Assembly (NCBI GenBank): GCA_024867545.1
Contig: JANFNE010000005.1
Span: 682,001 to 746,000 of the forward strand
DNA from: Phytopythium helicoides
Lineage: Eukaryota; Oomycota; Peronosporomycetes; Pythiales; Pythiaceae
DNA length: 64,000 nt
Direction: 5' to 3'
Below, one piece after another: positions 31,855 through 41,341 of this stretch; positions within the stretch are counted from its first letter, which is position 1, and every line of letters begins with the position of its first letter. A model generated the notes under the pieces. That model was not told where the DNA came from. It did no database searches and saw nothing but the letters and a program-made list of their open reading frames with translations. The position numbers were made by a program, and so were the translations under genes.

Positions 31855-34261
31855 ATGGTCCGACTGCTGCTCTTGTTGCTGCTTTTGCGGCTGCTGGGGG
31901 CCTCTGACGCTCTCGATACACCAGACCGAGACCCAAACGTCCTGCTGGAGGCGCAGGTGCCCGTGGAGCTGGCGGGCAACGTGCAGGCGCTGCTCCCGTT
32001 TCGGCTGTTGCGCGGCCAGGAACCCGTGGACGCGCTCGAGGCGTTCCGAGCTCGCCATGGACAGTCTAAAGACTGGCGAGTGAAGCTGCTGCGCCAGGTC
32101 TGCATACAACCGAGGGTTGCATGTCATCGCGAGGCGCCGGTGGTGTTCTCGACGACTGTGGCGGCCCCAGATGGAGGCCAAGCTTGGCGTTTTGGAGGTG
32201 TTCGAAGGCATCGAGCCGTATGACGCCGTGTTCAACTTTGGTATAGCCCATGGGGTCGAGAGATTCGCGAGACTCGCTCTATTGGACGCCATATGCGCGC
32301 GGCCGCCGTTGAATAGCGGCATGTGTACGCAGAGCAGGTCGTTGGTGTACAGACAGCGTGTTCAGGGAGACGGGAACACGGTGATCGGGGAGCTCGAGGT
32401 CTATGACGATACAGAGCCAGCAGACGAGATTCACCGCTTCATGGTAGATCACAAGGTGCCGAGATTCGCATTTGACCAGCTGCTGCAAGCAGTCTGCTCG
32501 TCACCAGCCGCCGAGTGCCGACGGCGCGAGCCCATCGTATTCTCGCAGCGCATCACAATGGCAGACCCAAATGATGGCACCACGAGAGATCTGGGTATGC
32601 TGCATGTACCATACGGAGAAGAGCCAGCGGACGTAGTGTACGGGTTCTGCCGGCGTCTTGGACTTGAGAAAGGGTTTCGTGAGAACCTCGTGCATCATGT
32701 GTGCAGCAACAAGTACGTTAAGTGCCGTCGCCGATCGCCTGTTGTATTCGTAGCTCCGATCACAGTCGAGAACGGAACGACAGTAGGGCAACTTTCAACT
32801 ACTTGAAGATGAAGAGCTGGCGGATGGTGCGTTGAAGTTTGCGCGGCGCGCCAATATTTCAGACGATCTCCGTTTTTCACTGGTGCGCACCTTGTGCGGC
32901 CGCGATAGTATCACTTGCACGCGCGGCTACGCTCGACTTCGAGCTCTTCCTGTGGGCGACGAATCTGGGAAGCCATTGGGCGTCATTGAGGTATTCGAAG
33001 GACAGGAGCCCGCAGACGCAGTTTTTGAATTCGCGGAGCAGCACAAGTTGGGATACCACGACAGTCAACGGCTGCTTGATATTTTATGCGGAACAGCTAA
33101 TCCTCGTACTTCCACTACCTCGCTGGATACTCAAGATGAGGAAGACAAGGTGCCGCTCGTTTGCAATCGGTTCGCTCCTGTGGTCTTTCGTGTTCCTATT
33201 GCAGCGCAGAATGGATCGCAACTCGGAATTTTGGAGGTTTTGTCGGATGAAGAGCCCGCAGACGCGATTGCTAGATTCGGCAACAAGCACGGGCTGAGTA
33301 CAGAGGAGAAGCAAAATATCTTGACTGGGGTTTGCAAAGCGAGCGGCCTGTCATGTACACGGTCGACCGGAATCTGTACCAGGCCGTGTATACGCTTCCA
33401 TCTGGGCAAAGAGAGCGACTGGATTTCTACGATGGTCAAGAACCAACTGACATCATCTATGACTACGGGCTCATGCGGAATTTGTCGCTACGTGAGCGCA
33501 AGCTTTTCCTATTCGAGGTGTGCAACGAGCGACGCCGTCGACCTAACTGTACGAGAGCCGAGCCGATGCTGATCAAGGTGCCCGTGTACGAGTCAGCCGA
33601 CAAGAAACTTGGTGATGTCGAGATCCTTGAAGGCCAAGAACCGGTGGACGTGGTGTACACATTTATGGAGAAGCACGACCTGTTTCAGACAGCACCACTC
33701 AATACATCACTGCTCGAGCTCATTTGCAACAACACGCGAGTCGAGTGCCGTCGATCAACTCCACGCCGTACGCTCTTTTCCATGCAGGCGACTTATTATG
33801 GCATTTCTCACACGCTCTCGTACGTTCAACCTGAATCGGACTGGCACTGCGAGCAATCCCAGGGAGGGCAAAAGTGCGTTCACTATGTTGAAATTCTGTC
33901 TCGAGAGTTCTGTGCCATGCATATGTTCGACTGGCAAGGATGCGAAGCTCGCATCCTCGAAGCGCTACGATCGCAGTTGGGATTCTATGAAGAGAGTATC
34001 TGGCGATCCAAAAACCTGTACGCCAAGCTCGGACTCGTACGATCGGCAACTCGAGAGCAAATTGATGCGGCGTACAACACGCTCGTCAAACGCTTCAACA
34101 ACGAGACGCAACCTGACAAGTACGAGAAGCTACGTGACGCCTACCGCGTACTGAGCGACCCCGAGGAGAAGTATTACTACGACTTGCCATGCGTCAAGCT
34201 CTTCGGCTGCTTGTGCGGCAAGCGACAGAAGGACGGAGGTATCACCTTCACGCCGGATTAG
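31855..34261 (+). CDS. Secreted/ER protein: nine two-cysteine repeats plus J-like domain lacking HPD
   Basis: ATG 31855 opens a signal peptide (MVRLLLLLLLLRLLGASDA). About nine repeats of 65-80 residues follow. Each reads roughly: VVF-strand, LGxLEVxEGQEPADAVxxF, HxL helix, LLxxVC, then xxxCxRRxP. Two Cys per repeat suggest disulfides in the ER or outside the cell. After the repeats, from about 33800, comes a Cys-containing linker and a J-like region: LYAKLGLVRSATREQIDAAY, NETQPDKYEKLRDAYRVLSD, ending near YYYD. The HPD tripeptide that activates Hsp70 is absent (QPD at best, out of register). One-base gains near 32165 and 32798 (CTTTCAA) and a shift near 33350 interrupt the frame without disturbing the repeat rhythm. 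I know no named family for the repeat. Possible ER folding factor or secreted adhesin; both are guesses. Confidence 0.7.
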
Positions 34262-34306
34262 AGTAAGATAGAGCCACGCGAGACTTTTTTTGTTTGTTTC
34301 TTCAAC

Positions 34307-35583
34307 ATGACTGAAAGTCCTGTATATCAAGTTTGTGGTCTAGATCGAGTTGAATTGTACGGTCGCCTTGGATCCAAAGGGTCAGATAGATCTCAACGGC
34401 TTCGCGTCGTTATGGAGATTGATGGTGTTGCTCAAGCGCTGGTCGACGATCTGCAAACCGAATTTGCGACCGCGCGATGGCTCGTGGCGTCGAGCTCGGT
34501 GCTGTCGCTGTCGCTGTCCCTCGCCATGATCGCGTGCTTCGTGGTCTTTCAGGAGTCGCGAAGATGCGGCAGGCGCCTACTCTTCTGTCTGCATCTGTCG
34601 GACGCCTGCCTATCACTAGCGTGGCTACTTGTAGTATTTCTGCCAGACACTGCTCAACAACGACCGGATCAAGTACTCTGTCAGACACAGGTAAGGTGAA
34701 AGCTCAAAAGGATAAAGAAATTCAGACTAATGAAGGTGATTGCCGTGGCTCCAGGGCTATCTACTCGTCTTTTTCTCGCTGGCATCGGCACTGTGGACTG
34801 GATGCTTCGCTTTTCATCTGCACAAGCTGTTTGCTCAGCAGTGCAAGACGCCTGAGCTGTACGAGAGCCGCTACCACCTCATCTCTTGGGGGATCCCTTC
34901 TTTGGTACGCTTTTCACCAGTACCTCGTGGACTAGCAGCGATTTGTTGCTGAGTATATAGACTTGAGATAGTGTGTGTTGCAGCTACTGGTGCAGACAGC
35001 TGCAGGCTCAGACCTCGTGGGTGAGAGCGGAAGACCTTGGTGCTGGTTGCGTGCTTGGAGCAATGGCGAGTGGGTTCCCGTCGCCTTTTACCTCCAGCTC
35101 GCACTCATATACGTGCCGGTCCTATGCATTTTTCTCTTTAACGTGGTCATGTACGTGCGATTGATCCACTCGCTGGGAGATATCCTGTCGACCAAGATGG
35201 AAAATCGCATCCGAACCCGAATGCTCTTTATAGCTGGGCTTTTTTCCTCGCTGGTGTTTGGACTACAGTCACAGCTTCGTACCAGGCCGTGGCTCCAAAG
35301 CACGAGCTTGACAAGACGCTGCTTTATTTGCTCAGTGTTTTTGCCCCACTCCAGGTAGGGATGCACTTCGGTTGAATCCTTTTAGTTAAGAATAAAAGCT
35401 GACTATCAGATCTCAGGGTGGGATGAATGCTCTTGCTTACGGCGTGAACAAGAAGGTGAGCCGTATCGCACTGGTTTTCTATGCATTTATAATATGCGCT
35501 CAAAACCATCTGTGGCCTAGTTGCGGGATCGGATAGCGCATGGAGTGGAGCGGCTTTTTCGGACAAACTCATGGCAGGAGTAG
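34307..35583 (+). CDS. G-protein-coupled receptor, slime-mould cAMP-receptor-like
   Basis: Five exons: 34307-34690, 34755-34904, 34984-35354, 35417-35455 and 35521-35583, with GTAAGG, GTACGC, GTAGGG and GTGAGC donors. About 335 residues with seven hydrophobic spans. Family-typical pieces: LLFCLHLSDACLSLAWLL (TM2), LFFSLASALWTGCFAFHLH (TM3), the TM4-ECL2 segment WGIPSLLLVQTAAG followed by GRPWCWL (the CW pair), TM5 LALIYVPVLCIFLFNVVMYV and TM7 LSVFAPLQGGMNALAYGVNKK. The last is joined by exons 4-5 to a short tail RDRIAHGVERLFRTNSWQE. In exon 3 the poly-T at 35240-35245 appears one T short; adding it restores TM6 as FFLAGVWTTVTASYQA. Predicted plasma-membrane receptor coupled to G protein; ligand unknown, cAMP not implied. 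Confidence 0.82.
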
Positions 35584-35629
35584 TCACGCACAGTTTGAAG
35601 CTTTACCATAGCCTTGAATGTTAATTCTC

Positions 35630-37821
35630 TTACCACCATATATCACAGCCCGAAATGCGCCAGAACGGAAGGACCGCAAGTCTCGGATCGTCCACACGCC
35701 ACAGCTCTGGGTGCTCGCTTGCGATCTCCTTGATACGAGGATCGCCACTGTCGCGGAGACGCCAAACAAGCACGCGGTGGTTCCACAAGTGCTGAACATT
35801 CCGCAGCGGTGCGATCATTGTGATAACCTCCCAATCGTCAAACTTAAGTAGGTAGGAGTCTCCGAACACGACATACCCGAGCTGGAGTATCGTGTGCGCA
35901 TCCAGATGACGTCGTCCTATGTTGCTCAAGCATTGAATATCCGCAGACATCCTCCATACTTGAGCTCGTAGTGGTGTGTTACTTCCGGGAACGACCATCG
36001 TCCGTCGTTTACAACCAACTAAATCACTTGTAACTGCAAATGCATCTGATCTGGCTAAGCCACCAACATGGTAAGCAGGCAATGCCAATGCCTTCTCAAT
36101 ACCTTCTAACTTGTCACTTGGTCGAAAAACAACACCCAAAGGTCGACCAAACAATAGACAGACGAGTCCTGCTGCAAGGACCACCAACTTTGCCAACACC
36201 AATTCTCGAACATTAGCGTTGATGCGCAATGCCAAATCCGAGGTGAAAAAATCTACGAGCTTGATTGATGCAACTTCGTTGGAGGACACGACGACTGTCA
36301 TGCGACCGTCAACACCTTTGAACCAACCCGATTCAGCGGTATGATACCGAAAGAAGTGCAACAAACACAACACAACGATGCTTGGCGCAAACAATGCATC
36401 ACTCATGCGTCGACGAAGCACCATCGCGAGAGTGTTGAGTAGACTGTAGTACACAAGCATGATCTCGACGATCGCCGGATAAATGGCGAACCAAGACTCA
36501 GACATGGCAGCTTGTTGACCATCGAATTGGCAACCGACGGTCCAGAATGCGATGAGAGACTGTTTGAGTCTCGGGAGGACAGCGAGTGGTAGCATGTTGA
36601 AGCTTCTTGCATTGGCGAGGCAGCTGATGCCGCCACTGTGCCACTTGCATTGATGTCGATGGAATCCTCGGTGTAGAGCTATCATGGCGAAGGCCCATCT
36701 TGTGAGTAGCAATATGATGGAGAGATTGGATATAAATGTTTGCCAGTCGTAATGGCAAGTGATGGTGCGTATCAACAACTTTGAAACACGAAGCAGCCAT
36801 ATTGGTTGTCATTCGCTATAGCTACAGAGATGTAGTTGATCAGTACTGATGCCAAAGTCATTGTTCCCCAGTTGATTGTGATCGAAGCAGCTTCGTCACA
36901 GATATTGGTATTGACACAATCCTCTTCTTCACCCGTGTGCGTGTCAAACTGTCTGTGCATGATGTGGTACACGGGATCATCATACGAAGCCACCACTTCT
37001 CCATACCATTGGCCGCCACTTGGATCTTCATACCACCCATGACGCCATTCGCCACCATCAGGACATCTCAACCACTCTATCATTCGCTGATGTCGAATGC
37101 TTTGATTGACTCCGCGGAATCGTGCACCAAGCGATTTGTCATCACTAATGTACTCTCCTTCAAGACGAAAGATGCACGCATCTCCGTCCAATGTCGGCAT
37201 AGCCTCACGAGCAGCTGGAGCGCTGTCGCAAAACGGCATGATAACAATCGGAAACGAGTTGGGAATCTCGTATAGATCAAGGCTGTCAGTGTCTAGAGCG
37301 AATTGCATCGGACCTGTGGAGAGGTTGTTGTAGCCAAGGGCCGAACACGCAGCCGCAATGTTGTCGATCGTCTCCGCCATGACTGAGCAGATGCGGTAGT
37401 ACGTGTCAATAGCAACAGAATCCAGCTCAAGTCCATCTCGACGAACTAGTTTGTAGCCTGTTTTGGAAGTCCCAGTGGAGTCTACAAGGGTTGTCTTGTT
37501 GGCGGCGATGAGTTTGCTGACTTGCCACGGCTCATAGATGTTGGATTGAGATGCTTGGACGCAGACAATGACACGATCAGTGAATGGTATATCATTGTTG
37601 CCAATAATGTGCATGGGTCCAAGAGTTGGGTTGCGTCCGAAGGTGATTAGCGTGCGGGTGGTTGTGGAGTCATATACAATCGACAGGAACTGTGAGCAGA
37701 CCATGACGGAGATGAACGTCCATGTTGCCCAGTGATAGACAGAAGTCAGCAGCTGCCTTTTCGTCACTACGTAGTCTTCACGATGGCTGGCTCGAGGTCC
37801 TGCCAGCGCATTTTGTGGCAT
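35630..37821 (-). CDS. Polytopic membrane protein, full-length copy in inverted repeat arm 1
   Basis: Start ATG 37821 (MPQNALAGPR), end 35630. Layout: N-terminal membrane helix (WTFISVMVCSQFLSIV), an ectodomain of about 270 residues with Cys and Asn-glycosylation sites (IDDNIAAACSALGYNN region), a span near residue 325 (MTLASVLINYISVAIA), then several spans (LSIILLLTRWAFAMIAL, IVEIMLVYYSLLNTLAMVL, LFAPSIVVLCLLHFF, LVLAKLVVLAAGLVCLLFG). The C-terminal region is cytosolic and specific to this copy. A lost T at 36776-36780 breaks the frame (AAGTTGTTG); the plus-strand copy has AAGTTTGTTG at the same place and reads through. The function is unknown; I know the family only as oomycete putative transmembrane proteins. 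This copy keeps both ends and is probably the functional one. Confidence 0.7.
35836..37737 (-). repeat. Inverted repeat, arm 1 (about 1.9 kb)
   Basis: This arm is matched in reverse orientation at 39258-41134. The encoded proteins are identical at roughly nine residues in ten by eye. Similarity ends at GACG near 35836 and fades before 37737. The 28 nt at 37678-37705 are absent from arm 2. Confidence 0.9.
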
Positions 37822-37944
37822 GGTGCGCTTGCAGCAAACTTGTGTCTGCGACTAGCTATCAATAGCGGCGAGCTCAAGTTGAAGTGGTTCAGACAAACCT
37901 ATAGAGGCTTGTATGGTCCATACATTCCCCAAGCCCCGAGACCG

Positions 37945-39086
37945 ATGGACACCAACGCTGGCGCGCTGGTCCTGCGCTTCCTGCCGCTCGACGAGCGCTG
38001 GCGGCTGCGCGCCGTGTGCCGTCGCTGGCACTGGACGTGTAGCTGGCTGCAGCAGCGCGCGGGCCTTGAGCCGGGCGTGAGCGTGAGCGGCTGGGCCAAG
38101 GGCAGCGACGTGGAGCTGGCGCTGCAGCCGCGCAAGTCGCCGCTCAACTCTCGCAGTCCGCGCGTTTCGGCACCGGTGGCAGTCGTTCGTGCGTCTCGAA
38201 GTCGAGAAATTGCTGCCGGAAGTGCTGCGGCACCTGCCTGAGGCCGACAAGCACGAGACGCTCGAGCTCAAGCGCGGGTTGTGCCTGTCCACCAACACGG
38301 GCACGCGGCCGTCGTTCGACAAGGCGAGCGCACGCTCAGGGCTACGTCGCGGCCAAGATGAACCGCTGCGGGAACCTGGCCGGCCTGCTGCTGACGGAGG
38401 AGCTCGCGGAGCTCCGCTCGATGCTTTTTCGACTTGGTAGGAGGCGATGGAACGTGGCGCTCTACGGCGGCGGTCCAGGGTACGAGGCTATCGGACTCGC
38501 GCTGCTGCGAAGGTTCCTCCGAGCGGACGAGGATGTCAGCTTTCACGTGACGGTGTTCGACAACGAGCCTGGGTGGGAGGTGGCGGTCAACGCGGTGCAA
38601 CTCGCTCTGAACGAGCAGGCATTTCATCAAGTCGAGTGCACGTTCAAAACGTGCGACATCACGCTGGACGCGGTGGATGAGGTGAACGCGGCCGTGCACG
38701 AGCAGCTAGCTTCGACACAACTGTTCGTGTTCTCGTTCGTGTGCGTGGAGAACTTCCTGCTTCTGGAGGATAGCGACTTCCAGTTTCTGCGCTCGCTGTT
38801 CGCAGGCGCTACCTTGGGCAGTCACTTTGTGTTCACCGACTCGACCCACCGGCTGTGGCCGCGCATCGTCGATGTGGCCAACCAGTCGAGCAACTTCCGC
38901 GTGTGGACGCCCTTTGCTCGCGGCTGCCACTACGCGCTTGTGCTCGAGAAGGTTGATGGCTATGAGCTGTCAATGGCAAGATTGTCCAGCGAAACTTCCA
39001 GGCGATTTCTGCGCGAGGCCGTCGACAAGCTCGAGGTGTTCAATAAACACCATATGGAGCAGCTTCGGTTGATACAGCAAATGTGA
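37945..39086 (+). CDS. F-box-like protein fused to a Rossmann methyltransferase-like domain
   Basis: ATG 37945 (MDTNAGALVL) starts an F-box-like helix bundle: LVLRFLPLDERWRLRAVCRR, then WHWTCSW. After a Ser/Arg-rich linker comes RLEVEKLLPEVLRHLPEADK, and then a helical lead-in (NRCGNLAGLLLTEELAELRS) to a SAM-binding Rossmann start, VALYGGGPGYEAIGLALL, with the Gly-rich loop. VTVFDNEPGWEVAVNAVQ supplies the acidic residue at the end of strand 2, and CDITLD follows. No catalytic motif identifies the substrate. F-box proteins recruit targets to SCF ubiquitin ligases, so the pairing is unusual. The frame shifts by one base near 38165 and 38340; at the first, RHRWQSFVRLEVEKLL continues smoothly in the next frame. 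The gene sits in the 1.5 kb spacer of the inverted repeat. Confidence 0.68.
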
Positions 39087-39213
39087 AGGCGAAACGAGAC
39101 ATCACTTGTTGAGGAAGTTTTGTCGTCCATCGGATGAAGACTCGCCATTTCCAGATCCCTATTGATAGACCCGCTTCGTTATCTAATCACTGTCAGACAA
39201 GAAAATTCATCAA

Positions 39214-41156
39214 ATGCAGATGACCAGACTTCCCACCATACAGACGCTGACTGTCGGCTATCACTGGGCAACATGGACGTTCATCTCCGTGTATATGACT
39301 CCACAACCACCCGCACGCTGATCACCTTTGGACGCAACCCTACTCTTGGACCCATGCACATTGTTGGCGACAATGATATACCCTTCACCGATCGAGTCAT
39401 TGTCTGCGTCCAAGCATCTCAATCCAACATCTATGAGCCGTGGCAAGTCAGCAAGCTCATCGCCGCCAACATGACAACCCTTGTAGATTCCACCGGGACG
39501 TCCAAGACAGGCTACAAACTAGTTCGTCGAGATGGACTCGAGCTGGATGCATTTGCTACCGACACGTACTATCGTACTTGCTCAGTCATGGCGGAGACAA
39601 TCGACAACATTGCGGCCGGGTGTTCGGCACTCGGCTACACCAACCTCTCCACAGGTCCGATGCAATTCGTTCTAAACACTGACAGCCATGATCTATACGA
39701 GATTCCCAACTCGTTCCCGATTGTTATCATGCCGTTTGGTGACGGCGCTCCAGCTGCTCGTGAGGCTATGCCGACATTAAACGGAGACGCGTGCATCTTT
39801 CGCCTCGAAGGAGAATACACTAGTGATGACAAATCGGTTGGTGCACGATTCCGCGGAGTCAATCAAAGCATTCGGCATCAGCGGATGATGGAGTGGTTGA
39901 AATACCCTGATGGTGGCGAATGGCGTCATGGGTGGTATGAAGATCCAAGTGGTGGCCAGTGGTATGGAGAAGTAGTGGCTTCGTATGATGATCCCGTGTA
40001 CCACATCATGCACAGGCAGTTTGACACGCGCACGGGGGAAGAAGACGACTGTGTCAATACCAATATCTGTGACGCAGCTGCTTCGATCACAATCAACTGG
40101 GGAACAATGACTTTGGCATCAGTACTGATCAACTACATCTCTGTAGCTATAGCGAATGACAACCAATATGGCTGCTTCGTGTTTCAAAGTTTGTTGATAC
40201 GCACCATCACTTGCCATTACGACTGGCAAACATTTATATCCAACCTCTCCATCACATTACTACTCACAAGATGGGCCTTCGCCATGATAGCTCTACATCG
40301 AGGATTCCAGCGACGACAATGCAAGTGGCACAGTGGCGGCATCAGTTGCCTCACCAATACAAGAAGCTTCAACATGCTACCACTCGCTGTCCTCCCGAGA
40401 CTCAAACAGTCTCTCATCGCATTCTGGACCGTCGGCTGCCAATTCGATGGTCAACAAGCTGCCATGTCTGAGTCTTGGTTCGTTATCTATCCGGCAATCG
40501 TCGAGATCATGCTTGTGTACTACAGTCTACTCAACACTCTCGCGACGGTGCTTCGTCGACGCATGAGTGATGCTTTGTTTGCGCCAAGCATCGTTGTGTT
40601 ATGTTTGTTGCACTTCTTTCGGTATCAAATCGCTGAATTGGGTTGGTTCAAAGGTGTTGACGGTCGCATGGCACTCATCGTGTCCTCCGGCGAAGTTGCA
40701 TCAATCAAGCTCGTAGATTTCTTCACCTCGGATCTGGCACTGCGCATCAACGCCAATGTTCGAGAATTGGTGTTGGCAAAGTTGGCGGTCCTTGCAGCAG
40801 GACTCGTCTGCCTATTGTTTGGTCGACGTTTACCCGTTGTTTTTCGACCAGGTGACAAGTTAGAAGGTATTGAGAAGGCATTGGTGTTGCCTGCTTGTCA
40901 TGTTGGTGGTTTAGCCAGATCAGATGTGTTTGCAGTTACAAGTGGTTTAGTAGGTTGTAAGCGACGGACGGTGGTTGTTCCCGGAAGAAATATACCACTA
41001 AGAGCTAAAGTATGGAGGATGTCTGCGGATATTCAATGCTTGAGCAACATAGGACGCCGTCATCTGGATGCACACACGATACTCCAGCTCGGGTATGTCG
41101 TGTTTGGAGACTCCTACCTGCTCAAGTTGGACGGTGCTGACTCTGCCTCGCCTTGA
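39214..41156 (+). CDS. Polytopic membrane protein, second copy in inverted repeat arm 2, probably degenerate
   Basis: Near-identical to the minus-strand gene at 35630-37821, in opposite orientation. The main frame is open from 39162 to the stop at 41156. The original start is probably ATG 39214 (MQMTRLPTIQTLTVGYHWAT), but 28 nt present in the other copy are missing at 39290/39291. This removes most of the first membrane helix and puts the start out of frame with the rest, so translation would need another start (ATG 39273). The C-terminus leaves the shared sequence at YLLKLDG and stops after ADSASP, losing about 50 residues that the other copy has (WEVITMIAPLRN and beyond). The middle, with ectodomain and four or more spans, is uninterrupted. 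It is either a recent pseudogene or a shortened protein without its N-terminal anchor. Confidence 0.65.
39258..41134 (+). repeat. Inverted repeat, arm 2 (about 1.9 kb)
   Basis: Reverse-oriented match to 35836-37737, with a 1.5 kb unique spacer (37738-39257) between arms. Arm 2 is shorter by the 28-nt deletion at 39290/39291. Confidence 0.9.
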
Positions 41157-41341
41157 AGTGCTACTGGAGTCATTTCCATAAACTGCATCGTGCATGCGTG
41201 ACAATATTTTCCCCTCAACATTTACATCCAATGACATCCCTTTCCTCAACATATAACCGTCCTCTGATTGGCCGAAACCCCCCGCCGTCGAGGGGCGGAA
41301 GAAGGCGCTGTCTCCCCCACCAAACGAACGAGCCCGCCCTC

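Noticed and set aside
37678..37705. The 28-nt difference between repeat copies as an intron
   Set aside because: The segment lacks a 3' AG at its end, is too short and encodes part of a membrane helix in frame.
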